A stretch of DNA of 64,000 nt, taken from Bacteroidota bacterium. GTDB lineage: Bacteria; Bacteroidota; Bacteroidia; B-17B0; Aurantibacillaceae. The first letter of the stretch is position 1. Every line of letters starts with the position of its first letter. Positions 39,119 to 49,025 of this stretch are shown here, one piece after another. The position numbers were made by a program, and so were the translations under genes. The notes beneath the pieces are model-generated. The model made no database searches. It was not told the origin of the DNA and saw only the letters and a program-made list of their open reading frames with translations. The DNA lies in the NCBI GenBank assembly GCA_025363015.1, contig JANYEQ010000035.1:1-64000 (forward strand), read 5' to 3'.

Positions 39119-39224
39119 AATAATTTTAGGTTTTGAAGCGCCCCAAATGTAGCGTTATTTTTACAAAAAAAGAAAAATTAGCCAAACAATTACAATATAA
39201 AAATGTTACTTTTATAATCTAAAA

Positions 39225-39710
39225 ATGTATTCAAAAGATCAAATAATTAATGCTTTAGGGCAAATCCCCGATCCTGAAATTCCAGTTATTTCGATAGTAG
39301 AATTAGGTGTAATTAGAGATGTTATTTTTAAAGACAAAACCATTGAAGTTGTATTAACACCCACATACAGTGGTTGCCCAGCTATGAAGCAGATGGAAGA
39401 TGATGTGAGAGCCAAGTTAGTGGAATTGGGTTTTGAAACAATTGTTTTAAGTATAGTTTATAACCCACCATGGACAACTGATTGGCTGAACTCTGAGACA
39501 AAGTTAAAATTACAAAAGTATGGAATTGCGCCACCCGAAGAAAGTACGACAGATAAATCCTTTTTAACTGGTAAAATTAAAAACATTACCTGCCCACATT
39601 GTAAAAGTACGGATACAGTTATGGTTTCGCAATTTGGAAGTACGGCTTGTAAAGCATTGTACAAATGCAATAATTGTTTAGAAGCTTTTGATTATTTTAA
39701 GTGTATTTAG
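39225..39710 (+). CDS. paaD: PaaD family protein (phenylacetyl-CoA epoxidase subunit-type)
   Basis: LGQIPDPEIPVISIVELGVIRDV; PTYSGCPAM; C-terminal CPHCKS...CNNCLEAFDYFKCI. Confidence 0.87.
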   Translation: MYSKDQIINALGQIPDPEIPVISIVELGVIRDVIFKDKTIEVVLTPTYSGCPAMKQMEDDVRAKLVELGFETIVLSIVYNPPWTTDWLNSETKLKLQKYGIAPPEESTTDKSFLTGKIKNITCPHCKSTDTVMVSQFGSTACKALYKCNNCLEAFDYFKCI

Positions 39711-39727
39711 TACTATTTAATACCGTA

Positions 39728-41098
39728 TTAACTAACGCTTAACTCCTTTGCCAAGCCATTAAAATCAACGCCATCAAAGTTTCCGCTACTCATCATTAAC
39801 AGTACTTTATCTTTCCAGTTAAGTGATTTTAAATAATCAGTTACGTCACTACTTTTTGTAAATACTTTTAAATCATTTCTGTTAAATGCTTTATGGACTT
39901 GCTCGGATGTAATTTCTTTTAATTTTTTATGGGCAATAGTATGAGGGTTAAAGTAAACAATGGCTTCATCGGCTAAATTCATGGCACCACTGTACTCGTT
40001 TAAAAATTCTTCGGTAAGGCTACTAAAGGTATGTAACTCCATGCAGGCAACAGTATGTCTGTTTGTAAATTGTTGTTTCACCGCATCGGTAGTTGCTTTT
40101 AGTTTTGAGGGTGAATGTGCAAAATCTTTATAAAAATTAAAATTATTAGTTTTATACACTAATTCTAAACGTTTTGCAGCACCTTTAAAGGATTGAATAG
40201 CCTCGTAAAATTGAGCATCGCTAATATTTATTTTATTACACACCAAGCGTGCACCGTTTAAATTCATTAAATTATGATTTCCAAAAATTTGTAAAGGAAT
40301 TTTATTTTCATCAACTAACAAGTAGGTGGTGCCATTTTCAATGCTATTATTAGGAATGGAATAGGGCGTTTTACTTTGTAAATTAGAATAGGTTTTATTA
40401 CAAACATTTGCCAATATTTTGTCTTCGTTACAGTACATTAAATGACCTTGCGGTTCAATTAATTTTATAAAAATTTCAAATTGTTCTACATAATTTTCAA
40501 AGGTTGGAAATACATTTATATGATCCCACGCAATGCCACTAATAATGGCAATATTAGGTTTGTATAAATGAAATTTAGGACGTCTATCAATTGGCGAGGC
40601 AAGGTATTCGTCGCCTTCTATTACTGCATATTTAGAAGTATTACTTAAATTAACCATGGTATTAAAACCTTCTAATTGTGCGCCAACTAAATAATCGGTT
40701 TCTATTTTATGATAATGCATTACGTGTAAAATCATGGCTGTAATGGTTGTTTTACCATGACTACCGCCAATAACAATACGTATTTTGTCTTTTGTAGCTT
40801 CGTAGATATATTCGGGATACGAATAAATTTTTAAACCTAATTGCTTTGCTTTTATTAATTCAGGATTATCGGCTCGGGCGTGCATTCCTAAAATTACCGC
40901 ATCTATATCAGTAGTTAATTTTTGTGGAAACCAGCCAATTTCACTTGGTAAAATACCTGCTTTTTGTAAACGGCTTTTGCTAGGCTCGTTAATTTCATCA
41001 TCGCTACCACTAACGGTATATCCTTTTTCGTGAAGTGCTAAAGCCATGTTATGCATTGCACTACCACCTATGGCAATTAAATGTACTTTTTTAGTCAT
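39728..41098 (-). CDS. mpl: UDP-N-acetylmuramate:L-alanyl-gamma-D-glutamyl-meso-diaminopimelate ligase (Mur ligase)
   Basis: IAIGGSAMHNMALAL; GGSHGKTTITAMILH; EGDEYLASPIDRRPKF; DFAHSPSKLKATTDAV. Confidence 0.92.
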   Translation of the reverse strand: MTKKVHLIAIGGSAMHNMALALHEKGYTVSGSDDEINEPSKSRLQKAGILPSEIGWFPQKLTTDIDAVILGMHARADNPELIKAKQLGLKIYSYPEYIYEATKDKIRIVIGGSHGKTTITAMILHVMHYHKIETDYLVGAQLEGFNTMVNLSNTSKYAVIEGDEYLASPIDRRPKFHLYKPNIAIISGIAWDHINVFPTFENYVEQFEIFIKLIEPQGHLMYCNEDKILANVCNKTYSNLQSKTPYSIPNNSIENGTTYLLVDENKIPLQIFGNHNLMNLNGARLVCNKINISDAQFYEAIQSFKGAAKRLELVYKTNNFNFYKDFAHSPSKLKATTDAVKQQFTNRHTVACMELHTFSSLTEEFLNEYSGAMNLADEAIVYFNPHTIAHKKLKEITSEQVHKAFNRNDLKVFTKSSDVTDYLKSLNWKDKVLLMMSSGNFDGVDFNGLAKELSVS

Positions 41099-41191
41099 AG
41101 TTTAAAGAAACTAATTAAAGAAGTTTAAATAATGAACTTTTAAATATTTTTTGCACATTGGTAATTTAATAAACTACTTTAATTAGTTTTT

Positions 41192-43054
41192 TTAAACCAA
41201 TACTAAAGGCACTTTTATATTGTGCCTTACGGTTTCTACAGTTGTGCCCAGTAAAATATCTTTAAATGTTTTATGGCCGTGTGTACCCATTACCAGCATA
41301 TCGCACTTGTTTTCTAGTACTAAATTAGGGATGGCTATTTTAGGATTTCCAAAGCCCAATTTAATTTCGGAAATAATATTTTGTTGTGCTAATTGTTGCT
41401 GATATTCTTTTAGTTTTTGTACGTCTTCTTCACGCTCTAAGTCAAAGGCATTTTCACCATATACTACAGCGTTTGTACTCTCGAGCACATGCATTAAAAC
41501 TAAAACAGAATTTCCGTTTCCAAATTGTATAGCTCTATTAATGGCTTTATTATCGCTATCGCTAAAATCAACGGTTACTGCAATTTTATTAAATAATTGT
41601 GTTGGCTCAATCATTAGTGGTTTTAACTCGTTGTGAAAGCCTTTGTTAGCCGTAGTTTTATGTTTAGTAATAAACGGAACTATTAAAATATATAACAGCA
41701 TTAAAAAACAAAATACGCAAGCGGGCACTACTGTAAAACTCATTAAAACAGGGCTCTGTGAATTAACAATGAGATTAGAAATTTCGGCATATACTAATTT
41801 AATATTTAACGAAATAATGGTTATGGCTGCAATCCACGATGCAATTTTTTGCCATAAAGGAATTACAAAATCGCCCATCTTTTTTTTATCGCTTACAAAA
41901 TGAATTAAAGGAATAATAGCAAAACCCAATTGTAAACTTAAAATTACTTGGCTAAAAATTAGTAGCTTACCTGTGGCTGATTCGCCCAAATAAAACAACA
42001 CTAAAAGGGCGGGTACTATTGCTATTAAACGGGTTAATAAACGCCTAATCCACGGTTGTAAGCGTAAATTTAAGTACCCTTCCATTACCACTTGTCCGGC
42101 CAAAGTACCAGTAATGGTTGAACTTTGCCCAGCTAAAATTAAAGCCACTGCAAATAAAATAGGTGCTAAGGTACTGCCTAACATAGGTGCCAGTAATTGA
42201 TGTGCGTCTTGTATTTCAACTACATCGTGCTTACCGTTATTATAAAAAGTAGTAGCCGCTAAAATTAAAATAGCCGCGTTTACAAATAACGCTAGGTTAA
42301 GAGCAATAGAACTATCAATTATATTAAAGCGTATAGCTTTTTTAATACCAGTTGGCGTTCGGTTAAATTTACGGGTTTGTACTAAGGAACTATGCAAATA
42401 CAAATTGTGCGGCATTACGGTAGCACCAATAATACCAATAGCTATGTACAAGGCTTCGTCGTTTTGAATGAACGGAATTAAACCATTAAGTATTTCACTT
42501 CCATTGGGTTTGGCAATAAATAATTGAATAAAAAACGAAGCAGCAATTAATAATACTAAACTAATGATAAAGGCTTCTAATTTACGAATGCCTTTGTTTA
42601 ATAGAAATAATAAAATAAAACTATCAAATACAGTAATACAAACGCCCATTAAAATACTTACACTCGGAAACAGTAAATGTAACCCAATAGCCATACCAAT
42701 AACTTCGGCTAAATCGCATGCTGCAATGGCAATTTCGGCTAAAATATATAAAAATAAATTTACAAAACGTGGGTAGTTTTCGCGCGATGCTTGTGCTAAA
42801 TCTTTGCCGCTTACTATACCCAAACGGGCGCAGTGGCTTTGTAATAGCAAGGCAATTAAATTGCTCATTACTAATACCCACAATAAATTATAACCAAATT
42901 TACTTCCGCCGGCTATATCCGTTGCCCAGTTGCCAGGGTCCATATACCCTACGCTAATCATATAGGCAGGACCTAAAAAGGCTAGTAATCGCCTAAACGA
43001 ACTGCTTTTATTTGTGTTTACACTGGCGTTAACTTCTTCTAAGGACTTATTCAT
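41192..43054 (-). CDS. mntH: Nramp divalent metal transporter fused to C-terminal universal stress protein domain
   Basis: VGYMDPGNWATDIAGGS, GATVMPHNLYLHS; C-terminal IAVTVDFSDSDNKAI...VMGTHGHKTFKDILLGTTVETV. Confidence 0.92.
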   Translation of the reverse strand: MNKSLEEVNASVNTNKSSSFRRLLAFLGPAYMISVGYMDPGNWATDIAGGSKFGYNLLWVLVMSNLIALLLQSHCARLGIVSGKDLAQASRENYPRFVNLFLYILAEIAIAACDLAEVIGMAIGLHLLFPSVSILMGVCITVFDSFILLFLLNKGIRKLEAFIISLVLLIAASFFIQLFIAKPNGSEILNGLIPFIQNDEALYIAIGIIGATVMPHNLYLHSSLVQTRKFNRTPTGIKKAIRFNIIDSSIALNLALFVNAAILILAATTFYNNGKHDVVEIQDAHQLLAPMLGSTLAPILFAVALILAGQSSTITGTLAGQVVMEGYLNLRLQPWIRRLLTRLIAIVPALLVLFYLGESATGKLLIFSQVILSLQLGFAIIPLIHFVSDKKKMGDFVIPLWQKIASWIAAITIISLNIKLVYAEISNLIVNSQSPVLMSFTVVPACVFCFLMLLYILIVPFITKHKTTANKGFHNELKPLMIEPTQLFNKIAVTVDFSDSDNKAINRAIQFGNGNSVLVLMHVLESTNAVVYGENAFDLEREEDVQKLKEYQQQLAQQNIISEIKLGFGNPKIAIPNLVLENKCDMLVMGTHGHKTFKDILLGTTVETVRHNIKVPLVLV

Positions 43055-43734
43055 TTTTTACTTTCTACCAGAATATTACTGGCTACTTTACTACTAAAAA
43101 ATAAAGTGTGTTTGTTATTAATTTTCACTTTGTATAAATTATCAAAACTATTAATGTCTTCTACTTTAATAACATCACCTATTTTTAAACCTATTAATGT
43201 TAAGTGCTGCAAAAACTCTTTACTATGTTCGCAAACACCCATTAATATATAGTTTCCTTTTTTTGTGAATGTAACTAAAGGCTTGGCTTTTATACTGTTT
43301 ATTTGCCCATTTGAATTTGGAATAGGATCGCCATGAGGATCAAATTTAGGTTCGCCTAAAAATTTATCTAAACGGTCTATTAATTCATCGCTGTGAATGT
43401 GCTCTAACTGCTCAGCAATATCGTGTACTTCATCCCATTTAAAGTTTAATTTTTCTAATAAAAATACTTCCCACAAACGGTGTTTACGTACGATTTTTAT
43501 CGCTAATTTTTGTCCTTTGGCAGAAAGAGTAACTCCTTTGTACTTTTGATAATTGATTAGTTTTTTGTCCGCTAAACGAATAAGCATATCTGTAACAGAA
43601 GCCGCTTTGTTATTAAAATAATTTGATATTTCGTTCGTAGAAACATCTTGAGTAGCTGATTTTGAGGCTAGAGAATAAATAGCTTTTATATAATTTTCTT
43701 CGGTAAACGAAATAATCATAACGCAAAAATACAA
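43051..43734 (-). CDS. DtxR/MntR family metal-dependent regulator with FeoA-type C-terminus
   Basis: TEENYIKAIYSLA; HRLWEVFLLEKLNFKWDEVHDIAEQLEHI; overlaps mntH start. Confidence 0.9.
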   Translation of the reverse strand: MYFCVMIISFTEENYIKAIYSLASKSATQDVSTNEISNYFNNKAASVTDMLIRLADKKLINYQKYKGVTLSAKGQKLAIKIVRKHRLWEVFLLEKLNFKWDEVHDIAEQLEHIHSDELIDRLDKFLGEPKFDPHGDPIPNSNGQINSIKAKPLVTFTKKGNYILMGVCEHSKEFLQHLTLIGLKIGDVIKVEDINSFDNLYKVKINNKHTLFFSSKVASNILVESKK

Positions 43735-43889
43735 TTAATTACTCACTTAAAAAAATATTTAGGGTAGTCTAAATTTTATCAAAAAAAAACTATTTAAAAT
43801 AAATTATCGTAAAGTAAACAGCACAAATTTTAATGTTTGTAATTTCCTGCTCATTTACTACTTTTACGCAAAATTAATTATTTTATATT

Positions 43890-44489
43890 TTGTACAAATA
43901 CTTTAAAACACTAGTATTAGTTATATTTTTAAATGGTATTGCGCTATACTCTTTGGCTTGCCAATGTCCGCTTACAACTTTGGGTATAGATGAATGTAGT
44001 AAATACGAAGTTATTTTTAAAGGTAAAATTATTACAGTAAAAAATTGTAATCAAAATTTAGGCGAAGCCATTTTTGAGGTGGAAGAATTATACAAAGGTA
44101 ACTTACCCAACCAATTTAAAGTGTTATTTGAGTGTAAAGTTGAATGTGCTCAGCAATTTAATGTAGGCGAAGAATGGATAGTATACTCTCGTTATAAGCA
44201 AATAGATAATGCCTTAATGAATTGGTGTAGCCGAAGCCGTAAGTATTTTAAAAATTCAAAAGAAGATTTTTATACTGTAACCTATGGCAACGATTATGAG
44301 GACGAAGTAAAGTTTTTAAGAGAAAAATTAGGCTTACACCGTTTGCTAGCAACCGTTAAAAATGCCAGCGAAGGGCGAAATATAAAACCAAATGCCAACC
44401 AAACTATCGTTATTTTAATAAGTTCTATTATTTTTCTTTTTCTGTTTTATTGGCTATTTAATAAATGGTATAAAAAACAAAATAAATAA
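43890..44489 (+). CDS. Hypothetical membrane-anchored protein with Cys-rich NTR/TIMP-like N-terminus (TTG start)
   Basis: Signal peptide, ACQCPLTTLGIDECSKYEVIFKGKI, C-terminal TM. Confidence 0.55.
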   Translation: MYKYFKTLVLVIFLNGIALYSLACQCPLTTLGIDECSKYEVIFKGKIITVKNCNQNLGEAIFEVEELYKGNLPNQFKVLFECKVECAQQFNVGEEWIVYSRYKQIDNALMNWCSRSRKYFKNSKEDFYTVTYGNDYEDEVKFLREKLGLHRLLATVKNASEGRNIKPNANQTIVILISSIIFLFLFYWLFNKWYKKQNK

Positions 44490-44521
44490 TTATTCAATTT
44501 AAATAATAAATATTAAGTATT

Positions 44522-45316
44522 ATGACTTATTTACAAGCCCTAATTATTGCAATTATTGAAGGATTAACCGAATTTTTACCCATATCATCTACTGGGCATA
44601 TGATGATAACTACCGCCATTTTAGGTGTTGAAATTACACCATTTGTAAAATTATTTACTATTGCCATTCAATTAGGAGCAATTTTAAGCGTGGTAGTTTT
44701 ATACTTTAAACGTTTTTTTAAAACTATACACTTTTATATAAAATTAATTGTAGCATTTATTCCTAGTGCTATTGCGGGTTTACTTTTAGGCGATTGGATT
44801 GACGCCCAACTCGAAAATATTTTTGGTGTAGCCATCGCTTTATTTGTTGGCGGAATAATTTTATTATTTGTAGATAAACGGTTTAAAAATCAAACCATTA
44901 GCGACGAAAAAAACATTAATTATTTAACAGCCTTAAAAATTGGTGTATTTCAATGCTTAGCTTTATTTCCAGGCGTTAGCCGAAGTGCCAGCACAATTAT
45001 TGGTGGTATGACACAAAAATTAACGCGTCAAACGGCTGCCGAATTTTCGTTTTTTTTAGCAGTGCCTACCATGTTAGCCGCTACCGCTAAAAAATTATTA
45101 GATGCTTATAAAGATGGTTTAACTCTTTCATCAGAGGAAATTAAACTACTAGCTTTTGGTAATGCAATAGCTTTTATTGTAGCATTAGTGGCTATAAAAA
45201 CCTTTATTGGTATCTTAAATAAATTCGGCTTTAAATGGTTTGGCGTTTACCGAATTATTGTAGGTGGAATTTTAATTATTTTGTTTTTATTACACATTAA
45301 AATTGCAGTGGTTTAA
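44522..45316 (+). CDS. uppP: Undecaprenyl-diphosphate phosphatase
   Basis: [33 protein letters not shown]. Confidence 0.96.
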   Translation: MTYLQALIIAIIEGLTEFLPISSTGHMMITTAILGVEITPFVKLFTIAIQLGAILSVVVLYFKRFFKTIHFYIKLIVAFIPSAIAGLLLGDWIDAQLENIFGVAIALFVGGIILLFVDKRFKNQTISDEKNINYLTALKIGVFQCLALFPGVSRSASTIIGGMTQKLTRQTAAEFSFFLAVPTMLAATAKKLLDAYKDGLTLSSEEIKLLAFGNAIAFIVALVAIKTFIGILNKFGFKWFGVYRIIVGGILIILFLLHIKIAVV

Positions 45317-45402
45317 CAAATATAATTTCTGTATTTTTTTGAACATTAACCTATTTTTACTATTTATTTTGCTAAATTCGCAACTCTAAATTACGTAAGA
45401 TT

Positions 45403-46146
45403 ATGAATATTTTAGTTGCCATTAGTAATGTGCCCGATACGACCACCAAAATTCAATTTACAGACGGTGACACTAAGTTTAATTCGGCCGGAGTTACCTT
45501 TGTTATTAACCCATATGACGAGTGGTATGCCCTTGTTCGTGCTTTAGAAATTAAAGAAGCAAACATTGCTCAAAAAGTTACCATTATACATGTAGGCTTA
45601 GCCGACAGCGAAGCTACTATTCGTAAAGGTTTAGCTTTAGGTGCCGATGATGCTGTGCGCATTGATGCCGAAGGCCCAGATGCTTTTTTTGTAGGCGAAC
45701 AAATCGCTAACTACGCAAAAGCAAATGGCTACGAATTAATTATGGTGGGTAAAGAAACTATTAATTACAACGGTTCTAGCGTGGGTGCAATTATTGCTGG
45801 CGTATTAGATTTACCATTTGTATCGCTTGCTACAAAATTAGATATTGAAGGTAATAAAGCAACCATTGAACACGATATAGATGGCGGTACTCAAATTATA
45901 GAATGTGAATTACCACTGGTACTAAGTGCAGCAAAAGGCATGGCAGAACAGCGTATTCCAAATATGCGCGGTATTATGGCGGCCCGCACCAAACCATTAA
46001 CAGTTGTAGCAGCAAGTAATGCAACACCGCTAACAAGCATAAAATCGTTTACACTAAGCGCTGGGCGTACAACTTGTAAAATGATTACTGAAGATGATTT
46101 AGATGAGTTAGTAAACTTATTACATACCGAAGCGAAGGTAATTTAA
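45403..46146 (+). CDS. etfB: Electron transfer flavoprotein beta subunit
   Basis: NPYDEWYALVRALEIKE; VGKETINYNGSSVGAIIA; LVLSAAKGMAEQRIPNMRGIMAARTKPL. Confidence 0.95.
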   Translation: MNILVAISNVPDTTTKIQFTDGDTKFNSAGVTFVINPYDEWYALVRALEIKEANIAQKVTIIHVGLADSEATIRKGLALGADDAVRIDAEGPDAFFVGEQIANYAKANGYELIMVGKETINYNGSSVGAIIAGVLDLPFVSLATKLDIEGNKATIEHDIDGGTQIIECELPLVLSAAKGMAEQRIPNMRGIMAARTKPLTVVAASNATPLTSIKSFTLSAGRTTCKMITEDDLDELVNLLHTEAKVI

Positions 46147-46218
46147 AGAAATTTTAAATTTTGAATGTCTATAAAAATCATTCAAAATAAAATCAACATT
46201 AATTTAACATTTAAAATT

Positions 46219-47196
46219 ATGATATTAGTATATACCGAAATTAACAAAGGGCGCGTAAAAAAAGCATCGTTAGAGTGTTTAAATTATGCTTCAAAAATTG
46301 CCCAATTAATTGGCTCAAGCGTTACAGCTTTAGTTAATAATGCCGATGAATCTCAGTTATTAGAGATTGGTAAAGCTGGCGCCACAAAAATTTTATCCAT
46401 AAAAAACGATAAACTAAATAGCGATGGCGTATACATTTGCGCAGCTGTTGAACAAGCTGTAAAAGCAGAAAATGCTAAACTTATTATTTTTGCGTTTGAT
46501 ATTACAGGTAAGGCAGTAGCCCCTCGTTTATCGGCTAAATTAAAAGCAGGTTTAGTGGCTGGTGCCGTTGATTATCCGGTGGTAAATGGCTCAACGTTAG
46601 AAGTTAAGAAAAATGTGTTTTCAGGTAAAGCCACTGCCGTTTATAGTATTAATAGCGATGTTAAAATTATATCTCTATTGCCTAATAGTTTCCCTGTAAA
46701 ATTAGGCGATAACACAGCAACTGTGGTTGATTTTTCGGTTGATTTATCAACAACTATTTCAAAAATAATTATTAAAGAAACAAAAAGTACAGATGTGGCA
46801 GGAATGATACCTTTACCAGAAGCAGAGCTTGTAGTAAGTGCCGGACGAGGATTAAAAGGTCCTGAAAATTGGGGCATTGTAGAAGATTTAGCCAAAGTGT
46901 TAAATGCCACTACCGCTTGCTCTCGACCTGTGGCCGATATGCATTGGCGTCCGCATCACGAACACGTGGGGCAAACAGGTGTTGCCATTCGCCCTAACTT
47001 ATATATTGCTATTGGTATTTCGGGTGCTATACAACATTTAGCAGGCGTTAATGGAAGTAAAACTATAGTTGTAATTAATAACGATAAAGAAGCTCCATTT
47101 TTTAAATCGGCTGATTATGGCGTTGTAGGAGATGCTTTTACCATATTACCAAAATTAACCGAAGCCCTAAAAAAATTTAAAGCTAACCAAAACTAA
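46219..47196 (+). CDS. etfA: Electron transfer flavoprotein alpha subunit (start set to internal MILVYTE)
   Basis: VVSAGRGLKGPENW; TTACSRPVADMHWRPHHEHVGQTGVAIRPNLYIAIGISGAIQHLAG. Confidence 0.95.
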   Translation: MILVYTEINKGRVKKASLECLNYASKIAQLIGSSVTALVNNADESQLLEIGKAGATKILSIKNDKLNSDGVYICAAVEQAVKAENAKLIIFAFDITGKAVAPRLSAKLKAGLVAGAVDYPVVNGSTLEVKKNVFSGKATAVYSINSDVKIISLLPNSFPVKLGDNTATVVDFSVDLSTTISKIIIKETKSTDVAGMIPLPEAELVVSAGRGLKGPENWGIVEDLAKVLNATTACSRPVADMHWRPHHEHVGQTGVAIRPNLYIAIGISGAIQHLAGVNGSKTIVVINNDKEAPFFKSADYGVVGDAFTILPKLTEALKKFKANQN

Positions 47197-47304
47197 TACT
47201 AAAATGGCAAAAGGAAGAGGTAAAAAGGAAGATGTAAATTCACAAATATTTACCAATTGTAGTATTGGTTATATTTATTTTTAGTATTTTAGTTAGTTTA
47301 ATGA

Positions 47305-47919
47305 ATGAAAAAAGTTAGGTTAGAAATAGTTGGATTATCATATAGCCAAACGCAAAGTGGTGCTTATGCATTAGTATTGGGCGAAAGCGCTGGTACGCGC
47401 CGTTTGCCAATTATTATTGGTGGCTTTGAAGCCCAAGCCATTGCTATTGAATTAGAAAAAATGAGCCCCAGTCGCCCATTAACCCACGATTTGTTTAGAG
47501 CCTTTGCCGATACCTTTGATGTAAAAATGAGCGAAGTGCTTATTTATAACTTGGTTGAAGGTATTTTTTATGCTAAATTATTATGTAACGATGGTACACG
47601 TGAAGTAGAGATTGATGCTCGAACAAGCGATGCCATTGCTTTAGCCGTAAGGTTTAATTGCCCTATTTTTACCTTTGAATTTATATTAAAAAGTGCAGGT
47701 ATTGTGTTAGATGATGAAACGGGTGTAGCTATTAATGCCACTACGGATACTACTCCGGTAAGCGAAGTTACCGAAACTGTGCTTAGTGCCGAAAAAGAAG
47801 AATACAAAGATAAAAGTAGCGAAGAATTACAAAGTATGCTACAACGCGCTTTAGATGATGAACAATATGAAATGGCCTCTAAAATTAGAGATGAGCTAAA
47901 TCAGCGCAAAAAATCGTAA
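47305..47919 (+). CDS. Bifunctional nuclease family protein (DUF151 plus UVR motif)
   Basis: GTRRLPIIIGGFEAQAIAIELEK...PLTHDL; IDARTSDAIALAVR; C-terminal UVR-like motif. Confidence 0.92.
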   Translation: MKKVRLEIVGLSYSQTQSGAYALVLGESAGTRRLPIIIGGFEAQAIAIELEKMSPSRPLTHDLFRAFADTFDVKMSEVLIYNLVEGIFYAKLLCNDGTREVEIDARTSDAIALAVRFNCPIFTFEFILKSAGIVLDDETGVAINATTDTTPVSEVTETVLSAEKEEYKDKSSEELQSMLQRALDDEQYEMASKIRDELNQRKKS

Positions 47920-48123
47920 GTTTTTTTTATAGTTACAAGACTAAGAGGATGAATGCCTTCATTATTAAATCCAAAACAAAAAGGAGGCATACTAGTAGGA
48001 GGAGAATTAATACCTGGTGTAAACTTTTTAGATGATAGGTTGGAAAATGCCCCACACATTTTTAACAAAAAGTACCAAAACTGTTCGAATTTTCGGCACG
48101 AAAGAAATTAGGTTGGTAAATTA

Positions 48124-48164
48124 GGAACACACATAACTTCTTAGGGAGTTAATTATGTGGTTCC
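48124..48164 (+). terminator. Probable terminator hairpin
   Basis: GGAACACACATAACT ... AGTTAATTATGTGGTTCC then T-rich. Confidence 0.6.
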
Positions 48165-48194
48165 TTCATTTTAAGTTTTAAATATAAATAACCA

Positions 48195-48809
48195 ATGAAT
48201 AAAAAATCAAGTTTAGTTATCATTTTAATATTAGTTTCAAGTATTTTTTATGCTCAAAAAATAGAATATTTAAAAGATAGTATAGAATATAAAAAAGAGC
48301 TATTTGATTTAACGTTTAAAAATAGGGTCAGTAAGTGTTACGTTACCATTTTTAATAGCTCTTTTTCATTAATACGTTTTAAAAATAATCCTGAAATTGT
48401 AAAAAGATTTAATAGACATTTTGAACCAAATGTTCTTAAACAAATTTATGGAATAAATCATTTTTTATATCCATATACTGATTGGGGTGCAATTTATTTT
48501 AATAGATATAATGATTCTGTAATATTTGTTAGGGACATGGCAATTGACGATTTTATTTTTATACAAGATAGTTTGAGAAATATAAAAGATAATAATGCTA
48601 AACCTAAATTTAAATACTATTCATTACAAGCTCTTGAACCTTTTATATTCAGTATTACTAAAAAAAATCAAACTAAAATATATGCTGTATTAAGTTTTTA
48701 TGACCGCATAAAGGTGTTTGATATTTATGGAGGAGTTGGGAAAATTGATTTATATGAAAGAAAAAATAATAAGTGGGAAAAAATAGAAGAATTATTAAAT
48801 TGGTATTAG
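48195..48809 (+). CDS. Hypothetical exported protein
   Basis: Signal peptide SSLVIILILVSSIFYAQ. Confidence 0.6.
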   Translation: MNKKSSLVIILILVSSIFYAQKIEYLKDSIEYKKELFDLTFKNRVSKCYVTIFNSSFSLIRFKNNPEIVKRFNRHFEPNVLKQIYGINHFLYPYTDWGAIYFNRYNDSVIFVRDMAIDDFIFIQDSLRNIKDNNAKPKFKYYSLQALEPFIFSITKKNQTKIYAVLSFYDRIKVFDIYGGVGKIDLYERKNNKWEKIEELLNWY

Positions 48810-48836
48810 AATTAAGTTAGAAATATTATATAATTA

Positions 48837-48992
48837 CTACTCATTTGGGCATGGTACACAGCCGTTAACCACGTAAAAACGATCTAAATATTGCTTTAAA
48901 GCAACATCTGCGCAGTTACTATTAAATAAAAAACAAGTAACCTCAAAGCCAATTGGCTCTCACGAAACTATACAGGGATTGCTTAAATCAAT
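48837..48992 (-). pseudogene. Short degraded coding remnant
   Basis: IDLSNPCIVS*EPIGFEVTCFLFNSNCADVALKQYLDRFYVVNGCVPCPNE* in one minus frame with an internal TGA and no start. Confidence 0.3.
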
Positions 48993-49025
48993 ATAACAAA
49001 CCTATTTAGTTTACTTTTTTAAATT

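Noticed and set aside
47953-48111. 52-codon ORF MPSLLNPKQKGGILVGGELIPGVNFLDDRLENAPHIFNKKYQNCSNFRHERN
   Set aside because: Too short and without recognised homology to call; could be a remnant, but I cannot support it.
48837-48992. In-frame TGA considered as possible selenocysteine codon
   Set aside because: No start codon, upstream stops in frame and no SECIS evidence; decay is simpler.
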